Source of the DNA: CAYSCZ01 sp051155775 | GTDB taxonomy: Bacteria > Bacteroidota > Bacteroidia > Cytophagales > Cyclobacteriaceae | Direction: 5' to 3' | Assembly: GCA_051155775.1 (NCBI GenBank) | Contig: DAXETV010000003.1 | Coordinates: 1 to 64,000, forward strand | Length of the DNA: 64,000 bases | Shown here: in pieces, positions 33,638-42,968 of the stretch | Numbering within the stretch: position 1 is the stretch's first letter | Layout of the letters: each line of letters starts with the position of its first letter | Made by a program: the position numbers and the translations under genes | Notes under the pieces: generated by a model | What the model was told of the DNA's origin: nothing | Database searches by the model: none | Seen by the model: only the letters and a program-made list of their open reading frames with translations

Positions 33638-34351
33638 ATGGAGCACTCAGATTTTTTAATAAACACCGTCAATCTCAAAAAATTTTATTATACCGAAGAG
33701 ATTGAGACGACAGCTTTAGCCGGCGTTAACTTAAAAGTAAAAGCTGGTGAATTCGTGGCAATAATGGGGCCATCAGGATGTGGTAAATCAACACTATTGA
33801 ACATAATTGGTTTACTGGATAATCCCTCAGAAGGTCAATTCTACTTCACGGGTCTGGAAATATCCGGTTACTCAGAAAGAAAAAGGGCTGACCTGAGGAA
33901 ATCAAATATTGGGTTTGTTTTCCAAAGTTTTAATCTGATCGATGAATTGACAGTTTTCGAAAATATAGAACTCCCCTTGATTTACCTTAAATATTCTTCT
34001 TCTGAGCGTAAAAAAAGAGTGGAAGAGGTGATGGAGCACATGAAGATTATGCACAGAAGGAATCATTTTCCGCAGCAATTATCAGGAGGTCAACAACAGA
34101 GGGTAGCAATATCCAGAGCTGTTATAGCCAGGCCTAAAATCATTCTTGCTGATGAACCTACCGGTAATCTTGACTCCTCTAATGGACAGGAAGTAATGAA
34201 TCTACTGACAGAATTAAATGAAAGTGGTACTACGGTTATTATGGTTACTCACTCTCCGATTGATGCGGAATATGCGCACAGAATCATCCATTTATTTGAT
34301 GGTCAGATTGTTTCTGAAAACATCAATTCTAGAGACAATGCAATGGTATAA
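33638..34351 (+). CDS. ABC transporter ATPase, MacB/LolD type
   Basis: This 237-residue protein is a stand-alone ATPase with all motifs intact: GPSGCGKSTLLNIIG (Walker A), FVFQSFNLIDELTVFEN (Q-loop), LSGGQQQRVAISRA (signature), ILADEPTGNLD (Walker B) and VTHS (H-loop). Such ATPases power FtsX-like permeases such as MacB and LolCE. No permease gene follows; the next gene is tolC. The permease must be encoded elsewhere. Confidence 0.93.
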   Translation: MEHSDFLINTVNLKKFYYTEEIETTALAGVNLKVKAGEFVAIMGPSGCGKSTLLNIIGLLDNPSEGQFYFTGLEISGYSERKRADLRKSNIGFVFQSFNLIDELTVFENIELPLIYLKYSSSERKKRVEEVMEHMKIMHRRNHFPQQLSGGQQQRVAISRAVIARPKIILADEPTGNLDSSNGQEVMNLLTELNESGTTVIMVTHSPIDAEYAHRIIHLFDGQIVSENINSRDNAMV

Positions 34352-34397
34352 TACGATTTGTAAAAAGTTGTAAAATGTGAAACTGTCTCATTATTAA

Positions 34398-34420
34398 AAG
34401 GTTTCGTTAAAAGAAACCTT
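34398..34420. repeat. Stem-loop between the ATPase and tolC genes
   Basis: AAGGTTTC (34398-34405) and GAAACCTT (34413-34420) form an 8-base-pair stem with loop GTTAAAA. No T-run follows, so it is more likely an mRNA processing or stability element than a terminator. Confidence 0.4.
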
Positions 34421-34447
34421 ATATATCTTTACTCTATACCAAATAAT

Positions 34448-35746
34448 ATGAAGTTATCAATACTCATTTTTTTACTTTCCATTTCATTTTTTGCGCACAG
34501 TCAAAATGTTCTGACGCTTGAAAAGTGTTTTAATATTGCTGTTGATAAAAACATCAGCATCAAAATTGCAAAAAATAATGAGTTGATCGCTGAGAACCAA
34601 TACAAGCAGAGCAAATATGAATTTTTCCCTGACCTGAATTTTTTTGCAAACTACAATATTGTAAATGGCCTTACAGTGGATCAAACCACTGGAGAACCAG
34701 TTACGGAGACGACCAAAAGATCGTTTCCGTCATTTTCAAGCACCTTACCAATTTATGGCGGCTTTCAAAACCATCATAGAATGAACAGAACAAAAGCCAA
34801 TTCAGAAGCTGCCAAGTTCAACACACTGGAAATTATCGATGATACCAGGATCGCGGTGCTAAGGAGTTATCTGCAGGTATTGATAAGCAGGTCTAATGTT
34901 CGAATAAGTGAAGAAAGGTTGAACCTTTTAAATGAGCAATTAGAGCGAGCCAGAAAAAGGTTTGAGATAGGTATAGAAAGCCAGGAAAATGTTTTCAATC
35001 TTCAATCCCAAATAGCTACGGAAAATCTTAACAGGCTAAGAATGGAAAATGACTTACAAAGGAATAAGTTATCATTATTTCAATTATTACAGCTTGATCC
35101 CTCCGAGGATTATGAAATTAAGGAAGTAGAAATTGAAGATGATATCAACGACCCCGATGTGCAGGATTTCTCCAGCTTATCGGAGGCTGTTACAAGCTAT
35201 TCCCCTTTGTTAAAAAATGTTGATTTGACTGTAGAAGTGGCAGAAAATGATTTGAAACTGGCGAAAGCAAATAGGCATCCTACGATATCGGCAACCGGTG
35301 GTTACGGTTCATCTTTTTCGTCAGTAAATAATGTTTCTTTTTTCGATCAAATAGATTTGAATGAGCAAAAATCCATCAATATTAGTTTAAACATACCCAT
35401 CTTTAACAGGTTCAGGACCACAACAAATATTGACAATAGTAGGTTGCAATTACGAAATGCTGAACTGAATTACAAGCAAACTGTCCAAAACCTCAATAAT
35501 GAAATACAACAGGCTTATCTTGACCTGCTTGTTGCACAAAGTACTTACGATGCGGCCGAGGAAAATCTTAAAGCCATCGATCAGACATTTGAGTTTACCA
35601 CCAAGCGTTATCAAACGGGGAATACAGATTTCTATACTTATATTGAGAGTTTGAATAATAAAAACAGAGCGGAAATTGAACTAGCTAATGCTAAGTATAG
35701 TATAGTTTTCAGAAACAAGATTCTGGAGGTTTACCAGGGAATATAA
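34448..35746 (+). CDS. TolC family outer membrane channel
   Basis: The 432-residue protein has a signal peptide (MKLSILIFLLSISFFAHSQ) and the TolC helical repeats, including ERLNLLNEQLERARKRFEIG, SQENVFNLQSQIATENLNR and RYQTGNTDFYTYIESLNNK. It would form the outer membrane channel for the adaptor-ATPase pair just upstream. The 96-base spacer contains a hairpin. Confidence 0.9.
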   Translation: MKLSILIFLLSISFFAHSQNVLTLEKCFNIAVDKNISIKIAKNNELIAENQYKQSKYEFFPDLNFFANYNIVNGLTVDQTTGEPVTETTKRSFPSFSSTLPIYGGFQNHHRMNRTKANSEAAKFNTLEIIDDTRIAVLRSYLQVLISRSNVRISEERLNLLNEQLERARKRFEIGIESQENVFNLQSQIATENLNRLRMENDLQRNKLSLFQLLQLDPSEDYEIKEVEIEDDINDPDVQDFSSLSEAVTSYSPLLKNVDLTVEVAENDLKLAKANRHPTISATGGYGSSFSSVNNVSFFDQIDLNEQKSINISLNIPIFNRFRTTTNIDNSRLQLRNAELNYKQTVQNLNNEIQQAYLDLLVAQSTYDAAEENLKAIDQTFEFTTKRYQTGNTDFYTYIESLNNKNRAEIELANAKYSIVFRNKILEVYQGI

Positions 35747-35748
35747 AT

Positions 35749-36558
35749 TTACCTCTTGTTGTAAATCTTTATCTGATGGTCATTAAAAAAGTAATATAAA
35801 TTATCATGTATGATACAATCCAAATAATCTTCCGGAATAGAATCGGCCTGTTTTTGTCCAGTCTGAGTATCGTAAAACACTATCTCACCATGCTTTATAA
35901 AGTATAGTCGGTTTTTGAAGAAGTGAAAGTCTGACAAACCGGGGTCATTGATTTGCGTCAATAAGTTACCGAAAAGGTCAAATACCAGGATGCCCGTAGA
36001 GGTTTCATTCAAATAAACACGATTATGATATACTTTTATAATATTTACTTCAGGGTCATTAAGCTTAGTGAGTATTTGATTTAATTGAATTTCGCTATTC
36101 ACCGCCCGGTTATTAATCATATAGGATTTAAGGGAAAGGTTTATATCATCAAAGATCCAAATGATATTTCTAGGGTCGTATCCAGCCGCTGATGCAGATA
36201 TTATATCAAAATCACCAAGGTTATAGTCAACAGGGTTGGATAAAAATCTGTCAATAAGAGAAAACCTTTGAAAATCACTGTAAAAAATGAAAATCTTATT
36301 TGTATTTCGGGCGTCTACTGTACTGATGTTACCAAAAATTGCAGGGGAATATATAATGGTTGAATCAGCCGGATAGTTATATTTAAATAGTTCGCTATCT
36401 ACGCTGTAGAATAGGTTTCCATTTTGATCAATGGATGATGACTGTGCAGCTTTTCTAAGGTTTATAGAATCTTGTAATATCCAATTTTGCCCATGGGTTA
36501 GTACTGGCACCTCAAGAAATAGTAAAACAATTAAGAATTTATTCACTAAAATTTTCAA
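35749..36558 (-). CDS. Secreted hypothetical protein, propeller-like repeats
   Basis: I do not recognise a family. The 269 residues start with a signal peptide (MKILVNKFLIVLLFLEVPVL, cleaved near THGQ) and consist of repeated short strands such as GNLFYSVDSELFKYN, NKIFIFYSDFQRFSL and NRVYLNETSTGILVFDLFG. This suggests a periplasmic beta-propeller, roughly one blade per 40 residues. No catalytic motif is visible. The start lies 20 bases inside lpxH, so it is translationally linked to lipid A synthesis. Its role is unknown. Confidence 0.7.
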   Translation of the reverse strand: MKILVNKFLIVLLFLEVPVLTHGQNWILQDSINLRKAAQSSSIDQNGNLFYSVDSELFKYNYPADSTIIYSPAIFGNISTVDARNTNKIFIFYSDFQRFSLIDRFLSNPVDYNLGDFDIISASAAGYDPRNIIWIFDDINLSLKSYMINNRAVNSEIQLNQILTKLNDPEVNIIKVYHNRVYLNETSTGILVFDLFGNLLTQINDPGLSDFHFFKNRLYFIKHGEIVFYDTQTGQKQADSIPEDYLDCIIHDNLYYFFNDHQIKIYNKR

Positions 36559-37318
36559 TGATTAACGAATTACCATCGAAAATAGCATAGGACTTTCTGA
36601 AAATCCACTCCCCTAAATTAACATAGGTAGCTTTTTCATTGATCGGAAATTTTATAGACAAATGGCGATGACCAAAAATATAATAATCATGGTGTTTTTC
36701 TTTCTCTACTATTTTGCAGTATTGAACCAGCCATTCGTCATCTCCTTTAAATTCATTATGATCGTTAATATTCCTTTTTCTGCTATTATTTGAGAGGAAA
36801 TAGGCCAGACCTACACCTAAATCCGGATGCAGTGAACCAAAAGCTTTAATGGCGAGGGAATTTCTAAAGACTTTTTTAACAATCTTATAAAATTTATCAT
36901 CCGGACCTAAGCCATCACCATGACTAATTAGCAGGTCTTTTTGATTACAACGAAAGGTCACTGGGTCATTGAAAACAGGTATTCCCATTTCCTCCTCAAA
37001 ATACTCTGACATCCACATGTCATGATTTCCCCCAAACAAATAAATTTGAATGCCTTTGTCGCTTAACTCAGCAAGCTTTCCCTGAAAGCGGACAAATCCT
37101 TTAGGTATGACAGACTTATACTCAAACCAAAAATCAAATATATCGCCAACCAGGAATATGCCCCTGGCATCTTTTTGAATTGAATCCAACCACTTGACGA
37201 TTGATTGTTCCCTAAGACGACTTTCTTTATGATTGGGAGCCCCAAGATGAAAATCACTAGCGAAGAAAAGTTTTTTCCCCTCAGGTAGTGTAATAGTCTT
37301 TCTATCCATTGGGGACAA
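36539..37318 (-). CDS. lpxH: UDP-2,3-diacylglucosamine diphosphatase
   Basis: The 259-residue protein has the LpxH metallophosphoesterase motifs: FASDFHLGAPN, LVGDIFDFWFEYKSV, FGGNHDMWM, ISHGDGLGPDD and FGHRHLSI. GDIFDFWFEY distinguishes LpxH from general phosphoesterases. It converts UDP-2,3-diacylglucosamine to lipid X in lipid A synthesis. Start could be the ATG at codon 4 (MDRK). The gene is followed by a secreted hypothetical and preceded by ftsH on the same strand. Confidence 0.9.
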   Translation of the reverse strand: MSPMDRKTITLPEGKKLFFASDFHLGAPNHKESRLREQSIVKWLDSIQKDARGIFLVGDIFDFWFEYKSVIPKGFVRFQGKLAELSDKGIQIYLFGGNHDMWMSEYFEEEMGIPVFNDPVTFRCNQKDLLISHGDGLGPDDKFYKIVKKVFRNSLAIKAFGSLHPDLGVGLAYFLSNNSRKRNINDHNEFKGDDEWLVQYCKIVEKEKHHDYYIFGHRHLSIKFPINEKATYVNLGEWIFRKSYAIFDGNSLIIENFSE

Positions 37319-37345
37319 AATAAATCACATTTTGCGATTTATTCC

Positions 37346-39445
37346 TCACTTTGATATTTCAGAGGTGTCTTCCTTTTTTTCATCAATACTCTCACCTTTA
37401 TTTTCGTTTTCTACCTCTTCTTTAACAGATATCTTTATTTCTTCAAGTGCCTCAGCATCTTTTTCAGGGCTTTCATCAATCTCAGGATCTTTTTCTTGTT
37501 TCCCATTGGTAAAAGCCTGATAGCTGGTTTCTTTTTCGAAAGGTCTTTTGCCTATCAATCGGGTAAGGTCATTCTGGAAGATTATTTCTTTTTCTAATAG
37601 CTCCTTAGCGATAATTTCCAGTTCCTCTCTTTTTTCTATAAGCATGTCTTTTGTTCGCTTAAATGCTTCATCCACTATTCGCTTAGCTTCATTATCAATT
37701 AGCTCAGCTGTTGCATCTGAGTAAGGCTTTGTAAATGTGTAGTCTGATTGCTTTGAATCATAGTAAGATAAATTTCCTATCTTCTCATTCATACCATAGA
37801 TGGTTATGATACTGTAAGCCATCTTAGTGATTCTTTCTAGATCACTCAGTGCCCCGGTAGAAATCTTTCCGAATATTATTTCTTCTGCAGCTCTTCCACC
37901 AAGTGCCATACACATCTCATCAATCAACTGTTCTTTTTGATAAAGAAACTGCTCTTTCGGTAGATATTGAGCGTAGCCTAATGCAGCAACCCCTCTTGGT
38001 ACTATACTGACTTTAACCAATGGATCGGCATGTTCCAAGAACCACCCTGCCACCGCATGTCCCGCTTCATGATAAGCCACAATTCGTTTTTCCTCCGGGG
38101 AAATAATTTTATTTTTCTTTTCCAATCCCCCGATAACCCTGTCGATTGCATCCTGAAAGTCTTGCATATCAACTTTTTCTTTATCTCTTCTAGCAGCAAT
38201 CAGGGCAGCTTCATTACAAACATTTGCGATTTCGGCCCCTGCAAAACCAGGTGTCTGTGCTGATAGCTTCCTGGAATCAACATCTTCAGATATTTTAAGT
38301 GGCTTGAGGTGAACTTTAAAAATTGCTTCTCTGCCAACAATGTCTGGCTTATCTATACTTATTTGCCTGTCGAAACGTCCTGGTCTTAACAAAGCATTAT
38401 CAAGTACATCAGGCCGGTTGGTTGCCGCTAATATTATAACTCCGGAGTCAGTGGAAAATCCATCCATTTCCACAAGCAATGAGTTGAGTGTGTTTTCCCT
38501 TTCGTCATTGGATCCAGGCATTTGACCTTTTCCTCTTGAGCGACCGATAGCATCAATCTCATCTATAAAAACTATGCAGGGAGCTTTTTCTTTTGCTTGT
38601 TTGAATAAATCTCTAACTCTGGCTGCTCCTACACCCACAAACATTTCTACAAAATCTGAACCTGATAAAGTAAAAAACGGAACCGCAGCTTCGCCGGCAA
38701 CGGCTTTTGCCAGCAAAGTTTTCCCTGTACCCGGAGGGCCAACCAGCAGAGCACCCTTAGGTATTTTACCACCCAGCTTGGTAAATTTTGACGGATTTTT
38801 CAAAAATTCGACAATTTCTTTGATCTCTTCTTTCGCCTCATCCAATCCTGCTACGTTACCAAAGGTTATTTTTACTTTATTCTCGGCATCGAACAACGCT
38901 GCCCTCGATTTTCCAATGTTAAATATCTGTCCACCTGGTCCGCCTCCTCCCGTCATACGTCTCATCAAAAACCAAAAACCAAATAATATCAAAATAAGAA
39001 ATCCCCAGTTAAAGATAAAGCTGGTGAAGTCAGAACGCTCTTCAACTTCATAGCCTATTTGTTGACTCTCATCAAGCTGTGTCTCAATCTTTCTAAATTT
39101 TTCGTCAAAATTTTCAGCTGAAACAATTTGAAATTTATAGTGTGGGCCACTATCAAAAAATGGATTCTTCTCTTCCAGTTCAAGTTTATATTTGGTGTTC
39201 TGCAATGCGTCTTCTTTCAACGTCACCTCAACTACTTGCTGGTTGGAAATGAGCACAACCTTTCTGACATCGTTGCTTAACATCATCTGCTCAAACCTTT
39301 TAAAGGTTGTTTTCTTGGCAGAAGTGTTATTACTGAAGTATGAAACTCCAAAAACTACCAGTACTAATGATAATATCACCCAAATCTGATAATTCTGTTT
39401 TGGAGGTTTTGGTAATATATTTTTTTTTCTAGGTTTATCAGGCAT
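37346..39445 (-). CDS. ftsH: ATP-dependent zinc metalloprotease FtsH
   Basis: The 699 residues show two membrane helices (about 20-38 and 143-161), Walker A GPPGTGKT (236-243), Walker B CIVFIDEID, the second region of homology with TNRPDVLDNALLRPGRFDR and the zinc site HEAGH (459-463). The C-terminal 60 residues are strongly acidic and repetitive in glutamate. FtsH degrades membrane and regulatory proteins and, in many bacteria, sets LpxC levels, which fits its position beside lpxH. Confidence 0.96.
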   Translation of the reverse strand: MPDKPRKKNILPKPPKQNYQIWVILSLVLVVFGVSYFSNNTSAKKTTFKRFEQMMLSNDVRKVVLISNQQVVEVTLKEDALQNTKYKLELEEKNPFFDSGPHYKFQIVSAENFDEKFRKIETQLDESQQIGYEVEERSDFTSFIFNWGFLILILFGFWFLMRRMTGGGGPGGQIFNIGKSRAALFDAENKVKITFGNVAGLDEAKEEIKEIVEFLKNPSKFTKLGGKIPKGALLVGPPGTGKTLLAKAVAGEAAVPFFTLSGSDFVEMFVGVGAARVRDLFKQAKEKAPCIVFIDEIDAIGRSRGKGQMPGSNDERENTLNSLLVEMDGFSTDSGVIILAATNRPDVLDNALLRPGRFDRQISIDKPDIVGREAIFKVHLKPLKISEDVDSRKLSAQTPGFAGAEIANVCNEAALIAARRDKEKVDMQDFQDAIDRVIGGLEKKNKIISPEEKRIVAYHEAGHAVAGWFLEHADPLVKVSIVPRGVAALGYAQYLPKEQFLYQKEQLIDEMCMALGGRAAEEIIFGKISTGALSDLERITKMAYSIITIYGMNEKIGNLSYYDSKQSDYTFTKPYSDATAELIDNEAKRIVDEAFKRTKDMLIEKREELEIIAKELLEKEIIFQNDLTRLIGKRPFEKETSYQAFTNGKQEKDPEIDESPEKDAEALEEIKISVKEEVENENKGESIDEKKEDTSEISK

Positions 39446-39500
39446 CTCTCAATATCTCTAAATAGTAATTTTTATAAACGCTGTGATTTTCACAAAGTTA

Positions 39501-39878
39501 TTAGGTTGCATCTGCAAAAGTAATTAATGCATCACCCCAGAGCTCTTCTAGGGAGTAGTGCATTCTTTTATCTTTTAGGAAAATGTGAGCAACCACATCA
39601 ACATAATCAATTAAAACCCATTCTTTGTTTTGTTTTCCTTCGGTACGCCAGGGCTCTTGTTCAGTAGATTTATAAACCGATTCTTCAATGGAGGTTGCTA
39701 TCGCATCGACCTGTGTATCAGAATTGGCTGAACACAAGACAAAAAAATCTGCTATTGAGTTTTGAATTTTTCTCAGGTCCATCACTACTATATCAGACCC
39801 TTTTTTTTCCAACATTCCCTGAACAATTTGATTACTTATTTCTGAAGAGGGCAGATTAACTACGGAAGTTTTTTGCAT
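39501..39878 (-). CDS. rsfS: Ribosome silencing factor
   Basis: The 125-residue protein matches RsfS: DIVVMDLRKIQNSIADFFVL, SANSDTQVDAIATSIEE, EQEPWRTEGKQNKEWVLIDY and DVVAHIFLKDKRMHYSLEEL. It binds ribosomal protein L14 and blocks subunit joining during starvation. It is 55 bases upstream of ftsH and divergent from birA. Confidence 0.94.
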   Translation of the reverse strand: MQKTSVVNLPSSEISNQIVQGMLEKKGSDIVVMDLRKIQNSIADFFVLCSANSDTQVDAIATSIEESVYKSTEQEPWRTEGKQNKEWVLIDYVDVVAHIFLKDKRMHYSLEELWGDALITFADAT

Positions 39879-39929
39879 TAATTAATTTTAGGTGTCCTTA
39901 TATTATAATTATTAAAGATCATAAATACT

Positions 39930-40673
39930 TTGCCAAAAAGCATATTTAATATAAATAATGTTATAAAGCTGACAGAATGTCACTCAACCAACGATGTTAT
40001 TAATGCCCTGTTAAAAGAAAGAAAAGGTAAGCATGGCACTGTAGTGATAACGGAAAGCCAAAAGAAAGGTAAAGGTCAGCGAGGAAATCATTGGGAGTCA
40101 GAACCTTATAAAAATTTAACATTTTCATTACTATTATTTCCTCAATTAAAGATCCCTGATCAGTATTATCTCAATTATTATGTATCTGTAAGCCTCCTTA
40201 CTATCATGAAAGAAACTACAAACAACAATGGATTTTTCATTAAGTGGCCTAATGATTTACTATTTGGAAAAAATAAAATTGCAGGGATCTTGATCGAAAA
40301 CACCTTGTGTGATTCTTTGGTAGAGTCTTCCATAGTTGGAATTGGGTTGAACGTGAATCAGACAAGTTTTACAGTTCAAGGCGCCACTTCCTTAAAATTA
40401 ATCACAAATCAAGACCATAATGTTTTTAATTTGCTAAAAAGGATTCTTTACCAATTTGAAACTAACTACCGACTTCTTTTTGATGATAAACAACAATTAA
40501 AACAGACCTACATGAACAATCTATTTGGTTTTAAAGAAAGTCTACTTTTTCGAGATAAAAAGGGTTTATTTCAAGGAACAATTGTAGATGTTGATGATAC
40601 TGGAAATCTGCTGGTAGATAAGAATGGAAATATAAAAAAATATGACATCAAAGAGATCGAATTTATTAGATGA
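39930..40673 (+). CDS. birA: Biotin-[acetyl-CoA carboxylase] ligase
   Basis: The 247 residues are the catalytic-only form of BirA without the DNA-binding domain: TECHSTNDVINALL, VITESQKKGKGQRGNHW (the adenylate loop, with GRGRxGR replaced by GKGQRGN), FIKWPNDLLFGKNKIAGILIE and GIGLNVN. The frame opens with TTG at 39930, since no ATG precedes the conserved core. It attaches biotin to carrier proteins such as the one at 49241. Confidence 0.92.
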   Translation: MPKSIFNINNVIKLTECHSTNDVINALLKERKGKHGTVVITESQKKGKGQRGNHWESEPYKNLTFSLLLFPQLKIPDQYYLNYYVSVSLLTIMKETTNNNGFFIKWPNDLLFGKNKIAGILIENTLCDSLVESSIVGIGLNVNQTSFTVQGATSLKLITNQDHNVFNLLKRILYQFETNYRLLFDDKQQLKQTYMNNLFGFKESLLFRDKKGLFQGTIVDVDDTGNLLVDKNGNIKKYDIKEIEFIR

Positions 40674-40720
40674 TAATCATCACTTAATCCGCTGCAAAAA
40701 ACAAGGTAATTGATTTTTTA

Positions 40721-40728
40721 TAACTTTG
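40721..40728 (+). promoter_or_regulatory. -7 promoter box upstream of ahcY
   Basis: TAACTTTG fits TAnnTTTG and lies 37 bases before the ahcY ATG. No TTG box at the normal 19-21 base distance is clear. Confidence 0.4.
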
Positions 40729-40765
40729 CCTTTTACATACTACTAAAATTTAAAAACTATTTGAC

Positions 40766-42070
40766 ATGGTAGAAACACAACCTTACAAAGTAAAAGACAT
40801 CACCCTTGCTGATTGGGGTAGAAAAGAAATGGAATTAGCAGAGGCTGAAATGCCAGGTTTAATGTCATTGCGAGAGGAGTATAGGGACCAGCAACCACTG
40901 AAGGGTGCCCGCATTGCCGGTTGTCTTCATATGACCATCCAAACCGCTGTTTTGATAGAGACACTAACCGAACTAGGCGCTGAAGTAAGTTGGTCGTCTT
41001 GTAATATTTTCTCTACCCAGGATCATGCAGCTGCTGCAATTGCCAATACTGGTATTCCTGTATTCGCCTGGAAAGGAATGAACGAGGAGGAATTCGACTG
41101 GTGCATAGAGCAGACCCTTTTTGCTTTCAAGGATGGAAAACCTTTAAATATGATCCTTGATGATGGCGGAGATCTAACAAATATGGTATTAGACAGATAT
41201 CCCGAGTTAGTAAAAGATATAAAAGGAGTATCTGAGGAAACTACTACTGGTGTTCATAGATTGTATGAAAGGTCCAGGAATGGCGTTCTTCCTTTGCCTG
41301 CAATCAATGTAAACGACTCAGTGACCAAATCTAAATTTGACAATAAATATGGGTGTAAAGAGTCGCTGGTAGATGCTATTAGAAGGGCGACAGATATAAT
41401 GTTGGCGGGTAAAGTAGCTGTTGTTGCTGGCTATGGTGATGTTGGTAAAGGTTCAGCAGCTTCATTGAGGGGTGCCGGAGTAAGAGTGATTGTCACAGAG
41501 ATTGATCCAATTTGTGCACTGCAGGCTGCAATGGATGGCTTTGAGGTAAAGAAGATGGCTGAGGCTGTAAAAAGAGCAGACATTGTTGTTACGGCAACAG
41601 GAAATAAAGACATTATTAATGGTGACTACTTTAAAAGTATGAACGACAAAACCATCGTTTGTAACATCGGCCATTTCGATAATGAGATCGATATGGCATG
41701 GTTAAATGAAAACTATGGAGAATCGAAAGTTGAGATAAAACCTCAGGTTGATTTATACAATGTTGATGGTAAGGACATTATAGTTTTAGCTGAAGGTAGA
41801 CTGGTAAACCTTGGATGTGCAACCGGACACCCTTCATTTGTGATGTCAAACTCTTTTACGAACCAGGTACTTGCGCAAATAGAACTATGGCACAACAGCG
41901 ATAAATATGAGAATGCGGTTTATACCCTTCCTAAAGCGCTTGATGAGAAGGTGGCTTATTTCCACTTGAAGAAAATTGGAGTTGAATTAGATACCTTATC
42001 TGAAGACCAGGCCAATTACATAGGTGTAAAAGTTGAAGGCCCCTATAAACCTGAATACTACAGATATTAA
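40766..42070 (+). CDS. ahcY: Adenosylhomocysteinase
   Basis: The 434-residue enzyme has the family sequences CLHMTIQTAVLIETL, WSSCNIFSTQDHAAAAIA, DDGGDLTN, GYGDVGKGSAASLRGAG (the NAD-binding loop) and CNIGHFDNEIDM. It splits S-adenosylhomocysteine into homocysteine and adenosine using bound NAD. Its terminator (42083-42115) lies inside the end of the convergent FkbM-like gene. Adenosine kinase at 3339 could recycle the product. Confidence 0.97.
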   Translation: MVETQPYKVKDITLADWGRKEMELAEAEMPGLMSLREEYRDQQPLKGARIAGCLHMTIQTAVLIETLTELGAEVSWSSCNIFSTQDHAAAAIANTGIPVFAWKGMNEEEFDWCIEQTLFAFKDGKPLNMILDDGGDLTNMVLDRYPELVKDIKGVSEETTTGVHRLYERSRNGVLPLPAINVNDSVTKSKFDNKYGCKESLVDAIRRATDIMLAGKVAVVAGYGDVGKGSAASLRGAGVRVIVTEIDPICALQAAMDGFEVKKMAEAVKRADIVVTATGNKDIINGDYFKSMNDKTIVCNIGHFDNEIDMAWLNENYGESKVEIKPQVDLYNVDGKDIIVLAEGRLVNLGCATGHPSFVMSNSFTNQVLAQIELWHNSDKYENAVYTLPKALDEKVAYFHLKKIGVELDTLSEDQANYIGVKVEGPYKPEYYRY

Positions 42071-42074
42071 TTTT

Positions 42075-42968
42075 TCATGTAGAAGGGGCAATTTTATTGT
42101 CCCTTTTATTTTTTTCTGCCATAGTTTTATTGCGTTGAATTTTTTTTCTCATTTTTCTTTTTACAAATTTTCTGGGAATAGCCATCAGGTAGTAATTGAT
42201 AATGTATCCTATCCGCTCAAAAAAGCTTGTATTTAATTTTGATGCAGGATGTCCCTTCCCGTTTGCAGCCCTTCCAAACTTCCCATACTGAGGGGGTTGG
42301 TACATGTAGTTAACATCATTACAGTCAATCCCAAATTTTTTGAATTCATCATCTTTCACAAAATATAAACTATCGCCCCCCATTTTTACATGAAGCAGCT
42401 CATAGCCTTTGCGATTGGCTAAGTCAACCAGCGATTGAATTGAAGCCCCATAATAATCATCACCTTTCCAAACAAAATTTGATCTATAATCAATCGTAAA
42501 TTTTTGTTTAGGTGGATAGCTTGGGTTGTATTCTATCACCACAAAAGTTGGATGATATTGTTTAATTGCTTCCCAAAGGTGATAATCGTTTCCATCGATA
42601 TCGATTATTAGAAGATCCGGGTTTTGTGGTACCGCATTATTCTTAAAAATCTGCTCAATATTATCTCTGTCAACAAAATCTTCTACAATAGCAACTTTAC
42701 TATAGCCAGATAATTTTTCTCTTAGATTTTTAACACCATCCGGGTCCGCTTCGATGAGTAACGCTTGAAAGTCATGATTAAGGATCAGGCTCCTGCTATG
42801 GAGAAATTCGAAGGATTTAGCTCCAAACTCAATGCAAAATTTTTTCTTAGCAGGGATTATGGTAAAGATGTATTCTGTCAGTCCTTCATCGATATCACCA
42901 TTTTCAGTAACTGGATACTCATATTTGCTTAAAGGCAATTTTTTTGGATATATTTTTTTAAATATCAT
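42075..42968 (-). CDS. FkbM-like SAM-dependent methyltransferase domain protein
   Basis: The 297-residue protein has a Rossmann-like core: KKFCIEFGAKSFEFLHSRSL, ALLIEADPDGVKNLREKL and LLIIDIDGNDYHLWEAI, as in FkbM-type methyltransferases. The last 50 residues are basic (RKFVKRKMRKKIQRNK) and may bind the membrane or nucleic acid. It is the last gene of the glycan cluster and may methylate a sugar. The assignment is moderate, since substrate motifs are not clear. Its 3' end doubles as the ahcY terminator. Confidence 0.65.
   Translation of the reverse strand: MIFKKIYPKKLPLSKYEYPVTENGDIDEGLTEYIFTIIPAKKKFCIEFGAKSFEFLHSRSLILNHDFQALLIEADPDGVKNLREKLSGYSKVAIVEDFVDRDNIEQIFKNNAVPQNPDLLIIDIDGNDYHLWEAIKQYHPTFVVIEYNPSYPPKQKFTIDYRSNFVWKGDDYYGASIQSLVDLANRKGYELLHVKMGGDSLYFVKDDEFKKFGIDCNDVNYMYQPPQYGKFGRAANGKGHPASKLNTSFFERIGYIINYYLMAIPRKFVKRKMRKKIQRNKTMAEKNKRDNKIAPST
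42083..42115 (+). terminator. Intrinsic terminator of ahcY
   Basis: AAGGGGCAAT (42083-42092) and ATTGTCCCTT (42096-42105) pair over 10 bases with one G-U, loop TTT, followed by a T-rich tract to 42115. It lies within the last codons of the minus-strand gene 42075-42968. Confidence 0.75.
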
